Assembly (NCBI RefSeq): GCF_000010525.1
Contig: NC_009937.1
Span: 5,112,001-5,176,000, forward strand
DNA length: 64,000 nucleotides
Direction: 5' to 3'
Source of the DNA: Azorhizobium caulinodans ORS 571
Lineage (GTDB): Bacteria; Pseudomonadota; Alphaproteobacteria; Rhizobiales; Xanthobacteraceae
Shown: positions 10,300-19,700 of the stretch, piece by piece
How the letters are laid out: each line of letters begins with the position of its first letter
Position numbering within the stretch: the first letter of the stretch is position 1
Translations under genes and position numbers: made by a program
Notes under the pieces: model-generated
Seen by the model: the letters and a program-made list of their open reading frames with translations, nothing else
The model's database searches: none
What the model was told of the DNA's origin: nothing

Positions 10300-10793
10300 G
10301 GGGCATAAGGCTCCGAGAAGGAGCCGATCACCGGACCCGGCTGCGACGGCGCGCGCCCGGTCCTTGGGGTGGAAGGGGGAACAGCGGACGAGCCCGCGCC
10401 ACGGGCGGCTGGCGGCGTCCACTCCGAGAAGAAGCGCAGCTCGGCTTCGGCCTGATCCCGGCCGACGACGCAGCCCGCTTCCTCATAGCCGAGCCACAGA
10501 AGCTTGCGGATGCGCATGGACGGCAGTTCCAGCGCGATGAGCACATGGAAGCCGACCATCACCGCCGTCTCGACGCTCTCCCGCAGGCCGAAGCGCAGTT
10601 CGGCCACCGCGAGCATCACCGAGACGATCACGTAAGCAGCGAAAACGAGCCACAGCCGGTAGCGCAGCAGCACGAACGGCGCGAGGAAGAGCGCGGCCCA
10701 AGAGAAGCGCTCGCGCACGAAGACGACGCGCTCGGCCGCGCGCAGGGGCGTATCGCCCGCGTCGGTCTTGGTCAGAACCGTCCAGCTGGCCAT
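10296..10793 (-). CDS. DUF2628 membrane protein in the his operon
   Basis: A 165-residue protein matching DUF2628: a short N-terminal part ([28 protein letters not shown]), then two or three membrane segments (about 32-48, 49-66 and 76-92) including [19 protein letters not shown], then a Pro/Ala/Gly-rich soluble tail. The function is unknown. It starts 9 bases after hisB and overlaps hisH by four bases, so it is fully embedded in the histidine operon. This position is recurrent in Rhizobiales and hints at a role linked to the pathway or its protein complex, but no enzyme activity is apparent. Confidence 0.88.
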   Translation of the reverse strand: MASWTVLTKTDAGDTPLRAAERVVFVRERFSWAALFLAPFVLLRYRLWLVFAAYVIVSVMLAVAELRFGLRESVETAVMVGFHVLIALELPSMRIRKLLWLGYEEAGCVVGRDQAEAELRFFSEWTPPAARGAGSSAVPPSTPRTGRAPSQPGPVIGSFSEPYAP

Positions 10794-10802
10794 GCCGCCT
10801 CC

Positions 10803-11396
10803 TCAGCCGCCAAGGGCGCCCTTGGTGGAGGGGATTTCCCCCGCCGCCGCCGGATCGATGGCCACCGCGGCACGCAGCGCCCGGGCGAGGCCCTTGAAGC
10901 AGCTTTCCGCAATGTGGTGGGCGTTGTCGCCGTAGAGCGTCTCCACGTGCAGCGTCACGCCCGCGTTGGAGGCAAACGCCTGGAAGAACTCCCGCACCAG
11001 CTCGGTGTCAAACTCCCCGATCTTGCCCACCTTGAACTCGGTGCGGAAGACGAGGAAGGGCCGGCCGGAAATGTCGAGCGCGACGCGGGTCAGCGTCTCG
11101 TCCATGGGCAGGTGCAGGTCGGCATAGCGGGTGATGCCGCGCATGTCGCCGAGCGCGCGCCGGATCGCCTGCCCGAGCACGATGCCCACGTCTTCCGTGG
11201 TATGGTGGAAATCCACGTGCAGGTCGCCCTTGGCCTCCACTTCTAGATCGAAGCGGGCATGGCGGGCGAGCAGATCGAGCATATGGTCGAAGAAACCGAT
11301 GCCCGTGGCAATGCTGGCGCGGCCCGTGCCGTCCAGATTGACGGCAAGGCGCACCTTGGTTTCCTTGGTCTCGCGGACGATCTCGGCCTGACGCAT
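10803..11396 (-). CDS. hisB: Imidazoleglycerol-phosphate dehydratase
   Basis: Sixth step of histidine synthesis: dehydrates imidazole glycerol phosphate to imidazole acetol phosphate. It is the monofunctional 197-residue form without the phosphatase domain of enterobacteria. Manganese-site motifs are present: [17 protein letters not shown] and [19 protein letters not shown]. The ATG at 11396 is preceded by AAGAGGAC on the coding strand; the longer frame to 11474 lacks family similarity. It is the first gene of the minus-strand his operon here. Confidence 0.97.
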   Translation of the reverse strand: MRQAEIVRETKETKVRLAVNLDGTGRASIATGIGFFDHMLDLLARHARFDLEVEAKGDLHVDFHHTTEDVGIVLGQAIRRALGDMRGITRYADLHLPMDETLTRVALDISGRPFLVFRTEFKVGKIGEFDTELVREFFQAFASNAGVTLHVETLYGDNAHHIAESCFKGLARALRAAVAIDPAAAGEIPSTKGALGG

Positions 11397-11629
11397 GGAA
11401 GTCCTCTTGGAGACGGCCCCGCGCCAGAGGATCGCGCACTCGATCCAGAAGGCCGCCGGTCCATCCCGTCGCAAAGAGCTGGCGTGCGGTTCCCCGACCG
11501 GTCGGACGATCGCACCCCAAGGCCGCGCCTTCTAGCAGGTACGGTGCTGCAACGCCATATGGCGGCCATGTGACAGCCGCATGCGAGCGCCGCGCCCCGG
11601 GCCCGCTCAGGACATCGCCCGGCGGTCTG
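11397..11629. promoter_or_regulatory. Upstream region of the his operon with two palindromes
   Basis: This 233-base gap must hold the hisB promoter. Two perfect 12-bp palindromes are visible: CCGACCGGTCGG (11494-11505) and CGCCATATGGCG (11553-11564). Either could bind a dimeric regulator. I could not fix -35/-10 elements with confidence, and I see no histidine leader peptide with a His run. Confidence 0.4.
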
Positions 11630-12676
11630 TCAACAAACCATCCCCTGCCGGTGCCGAAGGCGAGCCCAGCATGCCCACATCACCGTCACCAGAACGATGA
11701 GGAGCGGGCCACTCGGGATCTGCGGCCAATTGAAATGGGACATGGCCAGATCCCGCCCGGCACAGACCACGACCTGAATGCCGGCCACGGTGAGCAGCAC
11801 TGGCAGCGGCAAGCAGCGCCCGTTCTCCCCTTCGACGACGGGCATTCGTCTGTAGAGGCTGGTGAACAGTACGATCAACACCAGTTCAAGAGCCGCCTTG
11901 CTCCCCATGATGGTGCCAGTCGTGTGAGAGCCCCAGGTCTCCACATATGCGCCCATGACGGCGTTCGACACCGTCGTACTCAGGAATGGAGGCCACAGAA
12001 GAGCCGAAACGGACAGCAGGCTCGGGACCCGGGTGGAACCGGCGCCGGCCAGAAGCAGATTTGCGTAAACGATGAGAGCCACGGCTGCCGCGATGAAGAC
12101 GCCGACGGTCAGGCCATCGCGGACAGAGAGGGCCCCGATCCGGAACATCTCGGCCGTCGTGAGGAAGCTTGAGGGCGCAAGGAGGAGCGTCGGGGCGACC
12201 AGCAACACCCAGTATCCGGCTCCGGCGCAGGGAAGCCGGATATGGCCGGACACCCAGGCGAGGAGCGCGGTCACGCCCACGCAGCACGACACCGCGACCG
12301 GCACGAACGCGCCCGCCGTCTCATCGACCATCCCCATCGCCTGAAGCGCTTCGGCGATGCCTTGGGCCTGCATGGCGGAAAGGGCGAGCGCCAGAACAAC
12401 GACCACCCGCCACAGCCGCACGGCGTTGCGATCCGAAGCCGCCTGCCACCGGACCAAGCCCGGAAAGATCAGGCGGCCAAATTCAAGCCACGACAGAACC
12501 GCATACAGCGGAACGGCACCAAGGGCGAAGATGGACAGGCGCGCCATGCCCTGGTCGAGGCCGCCGTCGGGTCCCGCCACGCGCGCCACGGCGTCGGGAT
12601 CGAGTCCCGGCAGGGGAATGAGATACCCGAGGGCGAAAAGCAGCAGGACGGCAATGAGCTCTGCGACGGCGCGCAC
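11630..12676 (-). CDS. SecY-like membrane protein, shortened paralogue
   Basis: A 348-residue polytopic membrane protein resembling the SecY channel. Points of likeness, in SecY order: YLIPLPGLDP (18-27, like the TM1/plug IPxPGID), RLSIFALGAVPLYA (46-59, like RMSIFALGIMPYI), RNAVRLWRVVVVLALALSAMQAQGIA (83-108, like TRYLTVVLALFQAYGIA), ALLAWVSGHIRLPCAGAGYWVLL (138-159, like MWLGEQITERGIGNGISLI), and TRVPSLLSVSALLWPPF (215-231, like the TM7 entry). It is ~90 residues shorter than normal SecY; the cytosolic loop bearing FIPGIRPG is missing between the last segments. The GTG start is set by AAGGAGGG eight bases upstream. A second gene encodes the housekeeping SecY presumably elsewhere, in the ribosomal cluster. 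Partner and cargo are unknown; it is divergent from a glycosyltransferase gene. Confidence 0.7.
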   Translation of the reverse strand: MRAVAELIAVLLLFALGYLIPLPGLDPDAVARVAGPDGGLDQGMARLSIFALGAVPLYAVLSWLEFGRLIFPGLVRWQAASDRNAVRLWRVVVVLALALSAMQAQGIAEALQAMGMVDETAGAFVPVAVSCCVGVTALLAWVSGHIRLPCAGAGYWVLLVAPTLLLAPSSFLTTAEMFRIGALSVRDGLTVGVFIAAAVALIVYANLLLAGAGSTRVPSLLSVSALLWPPFLSTTVSNAVMGAYVETWGSHTTGTIMGSKAALELVLIVLFTSLYRRMPVVEGENGRCLPLPVLLTVAGIQVVVCAGRDLAMSHFNWPQIPSGPLLIVLVTVMWACWARLRHRQGMVC

Positions 12677-12892
12677 GACAGCCCTCCTTCGGGACCTGAG
12701 GGAAGGACACGGGCCTTGCCCAATCCCTGCAGGTCGATGGCATCAGCAAAGACAACGCTCGATGTCGCGAACGGGTCCGCCGCAGAACACCCACACCTTT
12801 TCTCCGGCAGGTGACCACAATCCCGCTTGCCCCGTTTCGCGCCTGCGGAAAATGCCTAAAGTCTCGACCGTAGCCGGGGAGCAACGGGGCGG

Positions 12893-14095
12893 ATGCGGGT
12901 TCTCTATTTCACGATCGTGCCGCTGATGGACGACAGCAACGGCGGCAACATGTGCTGCCGGAACCACGTCCGGCGCCTGTCGCAGGACCCCGACATTGAA
13001 TTGTTCGTCCTGTGGGCCGGCGAGCCCGCCCACGTGGCCGGAACCGCTGCATTCCTCGCCGAGATCGGCGTTCCCTTCGAGACGGTGGCCTTCGAGGAGG
13101 GCGACGCCCACCCCCGCGACGGCAGCCCGGCGGCACTCGCGGAATATGCGGAAGTCCGCGCCTATCACCACCCTTGGGAATTGCGGGCCCTCAACCAGCA
13201 CCATGTTCAGGAGGCGGCGGACCGCATGATCGCTGCCCAAGGCATCGATTGCGTGGTCGCCGATTATCTCCAGAGCGCGCTGTTCGTGGACCTCGGCCGG
13301 CGGGACGTGCGCACGGCGCTGGTGACGCTCAACCGCGAGGACAGTTTCTACCGCGATCTCATCTCGCTTGGCCTCACCCCCCACCCACCGGAAGCTGCCG
13401 AGATCAGCCATCGTCGGCTCGTAGCATTCGAGCGTGCCACCTATGCGCGCGTCGGAAAGGTCATCGCCATCGGGCCCCCGGACATGCCGACCGGCGAGGT
13501 CCGCTCCCCTCCGGCATACATCACGCCCTATTTCGATCCGCGTCCCGAGCCATGGCGTCATTCGGGAACACGCAACTGCCTGTTCGTCGGGAATATCGGC
13601 CACTACCCCAACCGTCTGGCGGCGAACTGGCTGACTCGCGAACTGGCGCCTCGGCTGCACGGGATCGCACCCGATATCCGGATCACCATCGTCGGCGCGA
13701 CGCCCGACCAGATCCCGCCGGAGGATCGGCATCCCAATCTCGAATGCCTTGGCATCGCCGACGCTGCGACGGTGGAAGCCCTGATGCGGACGGCCGATCT
13801 GATGCTGTGCCCGGTGGAAAACGACTATGGGGTGAAATTCAAGGCGGTGCAGGCGCTGTCCTATGGAATCCCTTTGCTCGCCTCCCGCCAGACCATGTGC
13901 GGCTTCCCCCACCTCCGAAATCTCCCCGTCATCGATCTCGATCGGCCCGAGGAGGCAGCCGCAGTGATCCGCCATCTCCTTTCGGTGCCGGAGACGCTGA
14001 AGGCCGTGCAACAGCGCCAGACCGCCCATCAGGCGGCCTTCATCGCCAGCCAGAGCGACGTCTGGTCGCGCACGCTGCGCGAGATACCTGCCTGA
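12893..14095 (+). CDS. Glycosyltransferase, GT-B fold (GT4-like)
   Basis: A 400-residue cytoplasmic glycosyltransferase that should move a sugar from a nucleotide donor to a glycan or lipid. The N-terminal domain starts MRVLYFTIVPLMDDSNGG with the usual beta strand and Gly loop. The C-terminal domain starts at FVGNIGHYPNRLAANWL (231-247) and contains ITIVGATP (264-271) and GVKFKAVQALSYGIPLLAS (313-331), the donor-binding region of GT4-type enzymes. The closest general style is exopolysaccharide glycosyltransferases. The ATG at 12893 has GGGGAG upstream. It is divergent from the SecY-like gene across a 216-base gap and followed 25 bases later by a hydrolase. Donor and acceptor cannot be told. 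Confidence 0.82.
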   Translation: MRVLYFTIVPLMDDSNGGNMCCRNHVRRLSQDPDIELFVLWAGEPAHVAGTAAFLAEIGVPFETVAFEEGDAHPRDGSPAALAEYAEVRAYHHPWELRALNQHHVQEAADRMIAAQGIDCVVADYLQSALFVDLGRRDVRTALVTLNREDSFYRDLISLGLTPHPPEAAEISHRRLVAFERATYARVGKVIAIGPPDMPTGEVRSPPAYITPYFDPRPEPWRHSGTRNCLFVGNIGHYPNRLAANWLTRELAPRLHGIAPDIRITIVGATPDQIPPEDRHPNLECLGIADAATVEALMRTADLMLCPVENDYGVKFKAVQALSYGIPLLASRQTMCGFPHLRNLPVIDLDRPEEAAAVIRHLLSVPETLKAVQQRQTAHQAAFIASQSDVWSRTLREIPA

Positions 14096-14120
14096 AACGC
14101 CTTTCGAGGAGGGGAGTGGC

Positions 14121-14912
14121 ATGGCAGATTTCGCGACCGGCAGCGGGCTGAAGATCGCCTATGACATCGCAGGCAGCGGCGCGCCGCTGCTGCTGATCGG
14201 GGGGCTCTCGGCGGATCGGCCTTTCTGGGGCCTGGCCCGGCCACACCTCTCCGCCTTCCGCACGCTCGCCTTCGACAATCGCGACATCGGCGCCAGCGAC
14301 CGCGCCACCGGACCCTATACGCCAGCCGACATGGCGCGCGATGCGCTGGCGGCAATGGATGCGGCGGGGATCGCACGCGCCCACGTGCTCGGCCATTCGC
14401 TGGGCGGCGTCATCGCGCAGGAGCTGGCGCTGCTGGCGCCCGAGCGGGTGGACCGGCTGGTGCTCGCCTGCGCCTTCGCCCGCTGCGATCTCTATGTGCG
14501 CGAACTCATCCGCCTGCTCAAACGGCTGCGGACAGAACTGGCGGATCCGGAGACCTATGTTGCGGCGCTCGCCACCTTCACCCTCGGGCGTACATTCCTT
14601 GAGGCCAACAGCCTCTGCGATATCGCCCGCGCCACCGTCGGGCTGGGTACCCTTCAGGAAGCTGCCGCCTTCAACCGGCAGGCGGACGCGAGCCTCCTCA
14701 CTGACACACTCGGCCGGCTCGGCGGCATCACCGCCCCGACGCTGGTGATCTCGACCCAGGATGACCGGTTCTTTGCGGACCCTTTCGCGCAGGAGATGGC
14801 CGCCGCCATTCCCGGCGCGGTGAAGCGCGACATGCCGGGCATCGGCCATTGCCCGATGATCGAGGCCCCCACCGCCTTCGCCGCGCTGGTGCGGGACTTC
14901 CTCGCGACCTGA
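14121..14912 (+). CDS. Alpha/beta hydrolase
   Basis: A 263-residue soluble alpha/beta-hydrolase. The nucleophile elbow GHSLGG has Ser93; the acid is Asp214 or Asp215 in ISTQDDRFF and the base is His243 in GIGHCPMIE. The oxyanion-loop segment GGLSADRPFW and FDNRDIGASD are typical of the family that includes pimeloyl-ester and 3-oxoadipate enol-lactone hydrolases. The start at 14121 follows GAGGGGAG. It is in the same direction as the glycosyltransferase, 25 bases away. The substrate is unknown. Confidence 0.88.
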   Translation: MADFATGSGLKIAYDIAGSGAPLLLIGGLSADRPFWGLARPHLSAFRTLAFDNRDIGASDRATGPYTPADMARDALAAMDAAGIARAHVLGHSLGGVIAQELALLAPERVDRLVLACAFARCDLYVRELIRLLKRLRTELADPETYVAALATFTLGRTFLEANSLCDIARATVGLGTLQEAAAFNRQADASLLTDTLGRLGGITAPTLVISTQDDRFFADPFAQEMAAAIPGAVKRDMPGIGHCPMIEAPTAFAALVRDFLAT

Positions 14913-14915
14913 GGC

Positions 14916-15206
14916 TCAGCGCCCCTGCCAGTGGCCGGGCGTATAGCTCCAGATGACCACGCCCCGGATGGCATAGGACGGCCCGACCCAGGTGGCGCCC
15001 GTATCGGCGGGTGCAGCGTCCGCAAGGCGGGTGCGTTGCGGCGCCTTGGGCGGCGGCGGGCTCTTGGACGTGTCCGAAGCGGGCGTCGCCGGCTGGGTCT
15101 GCGTGGGCGGCGGCGCAGGATCGTCCGCATGCGCGGCCAAAGGCGCAACGGAGGGGATCGCAGCCAGCAGCGCGAGCCGGAACAGGCGGGTCGTCCGAGG
15201 GATCAT
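14916..15206 (-). CDS. Small secreted proline-rich protein
   Basis: A 96-residue protein with an N-terminal signal peptide (basic MIPRTTRLFR, hydrophobic LALLAAIPSVAPL, cleavage likely after AAHA). A Pro/Thr/Ala-rich linker (PAPPPTQTQPATPASD) follows, then a short C-terminal segment TWVGPSYAIRGVVIWSYTPGHWQGR. The ATG at 15206 is preceded by GGGGAGG on the coding strand. No family is recognised. It is convergent with the hydrolase, only 3 bases apart, and lies 56 bases downstream of the MFS gene on the same strand. Confidence 0.65.
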   Translation of the reverse strand: MIPRTTRLFRLALLAAIPSVAPLAAHADDPAPPPTQTQPATPASDTSKSPPPPKAPQRTRLADAAPADTGATWVGPSYAIRGVVIWSYTPGHWQGR

Positions 15207-15262
15207 CACGGCGCCTCCCCATATGGGATAAGCACTCAGGCTAACGCCGATCGCGGCGCGCC

Positions 15263-16642
15263 TCAACGGGAGGTTTCGCGCACGCCCGCCAGCAGCACAC
15301 CGCCGAGCGCGAAGAAGGCAAGCAGCACCGAAATGCCGGCCTTCTGGCTGGCGGCAAGCCCCGTCACCAGCGCCACCAGCGTCGGCGCGGCAAAGGAGGT
15401 GAGCCGGCCCGACAAAGCGAAGAGGCCGAAAAATTCGCCCAGATGCTCCGGCGGGGCGAGGCGGGCCAGAACCGTGCGCGAGGCCGCTTGCAAGGGGCCG
15501 GCCACAAGGCCGATGAGGAGGCCGAGGCCCAGATAGAACTTTTCCGGGACGGTCCCGAAGAGCCCGCTGCCGGGAGCTGTCGGCACGAGGCCGAAGAAGA
15601 GCGCGTCCTTCGACAGGCTGAGGATGCCGAAGGCGGCGAAGAACAAAGCGCCGAGCGAGAGCAGCACCACCCGCCGCCCGCCGATGCGGTCATCGAGCCA
15701 GCCGCCGAGCAGCGCGCCGAAGATGCCGGTGACGAGGATGAGGATGCCGAAGGTGCCGATCTGCACCGAGCCCCAGCCGAACGTGCCCGCCGCATAGATG
15801 CCGCCCAGCGAGAACAGCCCCACCATGCCGTCCGTATAGATCATGTTGGCGATGAGGAAGCGGGCGAGATTGGGCTGCCCCTTCAGGCGGCTGAAGAGGG
15901 TGCGCAGATCTTTCAGCCCGCCCCGGACGGCGGCGGCAAGCGGCAGACCGCGCGGCCGGTCGGGCGTGAAGAGGAACATCGGCGTCACGAGGACAAGGAA
16001 CCAGAGCGCGCAGAGCGGCCCCGTGATGCGGTCACCCTCACGGGCGGCAGCATCGAGCCCCAGCGCGGGCGGGCGGCCGGCGAGCGTCAGGCCGGTGTCC
16101 GGGCTGGTGGCGAAGAAGACGAGGACGAGGGCGAGCGCGATGAGGCCGCCCACATAGCCCGCCGCCCAGCCGAGGCCCGAGAGGCGGCCCAGCCGGTCGG
16201 GCGGCACGAGACCCGGCATCATGGCATTGTTGAACGTGATGGCGCACTCGGCGCCCACCGTCGCGAGCACGAAGGCTAAGAGGATGAAGGGCACCCGGCT
16301 CTCGTCGCCCGGCGCCGCAAACCACAGCGCCGCACTGCCCGCCGCCAGCATGAGCCCGCAGATGGCGATCCATGGCTTGCGCCGCCCACCCGCGTCCGCC
16401 ACCGCGCCCAGGATGGGGGAGGCGAGCGCGATGATGAAGCCGGCGAGCCCGGTGGCGAAGCCCCACGCTTCCTGTCCGCGCGCCGGATCGCTCATCACCG
16501 CCGAGGCGAAATAGGGAGCGAAGATGAAGGTGGTGACGAGGCTGAAGAAGGGCTGGCAGGCGGGATCGAACAGCACCCATCCCGTGACGGCGAGGCGGGA
16601 TGCGGGACGGGCAGGGACGGAGGGGGAGAGCGGCGCGGTCAT
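15263..16642 (-). CDS. MFS transporter of the UMF1 / Atg22-like family
   Basis: A 459-residue inner-membrane transporter with about 12 membrane segments. It starts with GWVLFDPACQPFFSLVTTFIFAPYF, the typical beginning of the UMF1 (BtlA, COG2270) branch. A DRIGGRR-type loop between segments 8 and 9 is present (GGWLDDRIGGRRVVLL). The substrate is unknown; family members are proposed amino-acid or small-molecule effluxers. I prefer the ATG at 16642; ATG 16660 and GTG 16705 are upstream alternatives, and none has a clear ribosome-binding site. Confidence 0.85.
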   Translation of the reverse strand: MTAPLSPSVPARPASRLAVTGWVLFDPACQPFFSLVTTFIFAPYFASAVMSDPARGQEAWGFATGLAGFIIALASPILGAVADAGGRRKPWIAICGLMLAAGSAALWFAAPGDESRVPFILLAFVLATVGAECAITFNNAMMPGLVPPDRLGRLSGLGWAAGYVGGLIALALVLVFFATSPDTGLTLAGRPPALGLDAAAREGDRITGPLCALWFLVLVTPMFLFTPDRPRGLPLAAAVRGGLKDLRTLFSRLKGQPNLARFLIANMIYTDGMVGLFSLGGIYAAGTFGWGSVQIGTFGILILVTGIFGALLGGWLDDRIGGRRVVLLSLGALFFAAFGILSLSKDALFFGLVPTAPGSGLFGTVPEKFYLGLGLLIGLVAGPLQAASRTVLARLAPPEHLGEFFGLFALSGRLTSFAAPTLVALVTGLAASQKAGISVLLAFFALGGVLLAGVRETSR

Positions 16643-16691
16643 CGCGCGCGACACTGGCATTGCCGGCCGGTGGAGGGAAGCCGGTCCCGGC

Positions 16692-16727
16692 CGTCGTCCC
16701 CGCACCGAAGAAGGCGCGGGGACGACG
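16692..16727 (-). terminator. Hairpin after gdhB
   Basis: A 12-bp perfect stem, CGTCGTCCCCGC (16692-16703) with GCGGGGACGACG (16716-16727) and a 12-base loop, just downstream of the NAD-GDH stop on the minus strand. No U run follows, so it may be a weak terminator or an RNA-stabilising stem. Confidence 0.55.
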
Positions 16728-16750
16728 ATGAACCGGGATCGGAGCCGGGA

Positions 16751-19700
16751 TCAGGCGCGGGCGAGATCGCCCAGGAGGTTCGCCGCCAGCGTGAGCTTGG
16801 AGAGCGATAGGCCGGAGGTGGTGATGTCCTGCACCGTGGCGCGGATGCGTTCCACGTCGCGGCGCCGGCTGTCCACGAAGGCTTCGAGCCCCTCTGCCCC
16901 CGTGCCGCCGCCCACCAGCACCTCGCCGGTCATCTGGCGGATGAAGGTTTCGAGCTGCCCGAGCGCCCGGTCGAGGGCGAGACGGTCGTAATAATCCGGC
17001 GCCGAGATGGCCTTGGCGGCGGTCACGATGTCGTCGATGGCGAAATAGCGACCCACCGCGAAGAAGGTGGGTGCGGCCTCGTCCAGCGCCCGGCCGGTGC
17101 GCTCCGCCAGCAGCGCGATGTCGGAGGCCGCCGCCAGCGCGGGCAGAACGGCGATCTCGGCGGCCAGCGCCTCGGGCACGCCCTGCTGCACCAGTTCCGC
17201 AATGTGGCGGTCGCGGCCCGCCCGCCAGATCTCCGGCAGGCTGGTATCGAGCGCGCCGACGACGGAGGCGACCGCCTTGCCGTAGCGCTCCACCACGCTG
17301 GCGATGCCCACGGAAAGGTTGGCGTAGCGCAGGAACCAGATGGTCCGGCCGATCATCAGATCCTGGATGGCGCGGTAGAGGCCCAACTGCACCTCGCCAT
17401 CCACCTTGTTATCGAGCGCATCGATGGCGGCATTGATGCGCGGCAGGCCGTAGATGTCGCGCACCGCCACGAAGGCACGGGCGATGGCGGCGACATCCGC
17501 ACCCGTCTGGTCGGAGATGCGGGCAAGGCAGGTCGGGCCGCCCTGATTGATCAGCGCGTTGGCAAGGCCGGTGGCGATGATCTCCCGCCGCAGACGGTGG
17601 GTGGCGATGGCCTGCGGGAAGCGGGCCCGCAGGGCCGGCGGGAAATAGGTCATCAGCTCGTCGGCGAGATACGGGTCGTCCGGCACCTCGGAAGCGAGCA
17701 GGTCGCTGTAGAGCGAGAGCTTGCCATAGGCGAGGAGCACGGCGAGTTCCGGCCGCGTCAGGCCCTCGTTGCGGTTGCGCCGCTCGCGCAGGTCCGCGTC
17801 GGAGGGCAGATACTCCACGCTGCGGTCGAGTTCGCCGCGCATTTCCAGTGTCTGCATCATGCGCTGCTGGAAGGCCATGTCCTCCGTACCACGCCGCTCG
17901 GCCAAAGAAATCGCGAGCGGTTGCAGATAGTTGTTGCGCAGCACGAGGTGCGAAACGTCGTCCGTCATGTCGGCGAGAAGCTGGGCGCGGTCGGGGGCGC
18001 TCAGCACGCCCTCGGCCACCGGGGTCGAGAGGGCGATCTTGATGTTCACCTCCACATCCGAGGTGTTCACGCCCGCCGAATTGTCGATGGCGTCGGTATT
18101 GAGCTTCACGCCCTTGCGCGCCGCCTCGATGCGCCCGCGCTGGGTCATGCCGAGGTTCGCGCCCTCGCCCACCACCTTGGCCCGCAGGTCGGCGGCGCAG
18201 ATGCGGATGGCGTCGTTGGCACGGTCGCCCACCTGCGCATCGGTTTCGAGGCTCGAGCGCACATAGGTGCCGATGCCGCCGAACCAGAGCAGGTCCACCT
18301 CCGCCTTCAGGATGGCGGTCATCACCTCATTGGGCGCCGCTTCCGCCTTGTCGAGGCCGAGCACGGCCCGCACCTCGGGCGAGAGGGGAATGCGCTTGGC
18401 GCTGCGGGGGAAGACGCCACCACCGGCAGAGATCAGCTTGGCGTCATAATCCTCCCACGAGGAACGCGGCAGGTTGAACAGCCGCTGGCGCTCCGCATGG
18501 GCCACCGCCGGATCAGAATTGGGATCGAGGAAAATGTGGCGGTGGTCGAAGGCGGCCACCAGCTTGATGGCCTTCGACAGCAGCATGCCATTGCCGAACA
18601 CGTCGCCGGACATGTCGCCGACGCCCGCCACCGTCACCGGCGTCGTCTGGATGTCCACGTTGCGCTCGCGGAAGTGGCGTTTTACCGCCTCCCAGGCGCC
18701 GCGTGCGGTAATGCCCATGGCCTTGTGGTCGTAGCCGACGGACCCGCCGGAGGCGAAGGCATCGTCCAGCCAGAAGCCATGGCGCTGGGAGATGCCGTTG
18801 GCCGTATCGGAGAAGGTGGCCGTGCCCTTGTCGGCGGCAACCACGAGATAGGGGTCGTCGCCATCGAGCCGCACCACCTGCGGCGGGTGGACGACGGCGC
18901 CACCCTTCAGATTGTCGGTGAGGTCGAGCAGGCTGGAGACGAAGATCTCGTAGGCCGCGACGCCCTCCGCCTGGATGGCATCGCGCGAGCCGCCCTGCGG
19001 CAGGAGCTTGGGCACGAAGCCGCCCTTGGCGCCCACCGGCACGATGACCGCATTCTTCACCTGCTGCGCCTTCACGAGGCCCAGTACCTCGGTGCGGAAA
19101 TCCTGCGGCCGGTCCGACCAGCGCAGGCCGCCGCGCGCCACCTGACCGAAGCGCAGATGCACGCCCTCGACGCGGGGCGAATAGACGAACACCTCATAGA
19201 GCGGACGCGGCAGGGGCAGGCCCTCCACCTTCGCGCTCTCATATTTGATGGCGATGGCGGTCTTGGCCCGCCCCTCGGCATCGCGCTGGTAGAAGGTGGT
19301 GCGCAGCGCCGCGTCCACCAGATTGACGAAGCGGCGCAGGATGCGGTCCTCGTCGAGGCTGGAGACGTCGGCCAGCGCCGCCTCGATGGCCTCGCGCAAG
19401 GGCGCCTCGCGGGCCTGCCGCGCCTCGGGGGAGGCGTCGCGGGCGGGATCGAAACGCACGTGGAACAGGCGGACGATCTTTTCCGCGAGCGCCGCGTGGC
19501 GGTTCAGCGTGGTCCAGAGATAGTCCTGCGAGAAGGCGATGCCCGCCTGCCGCAGATAGCGGGCCAGCGCCCGCACCAGCGCCACGTCGCGCCAGTTGAG
19601 CGCGGTATCCAGCACGAGAGCGTTGAAGCCGTCATTCTCCGCCGTGCCGCGCAGCACGGCGGTGAGCAGGTCTTCCAGCCGCTCGCCGGAGCCGCCCATC

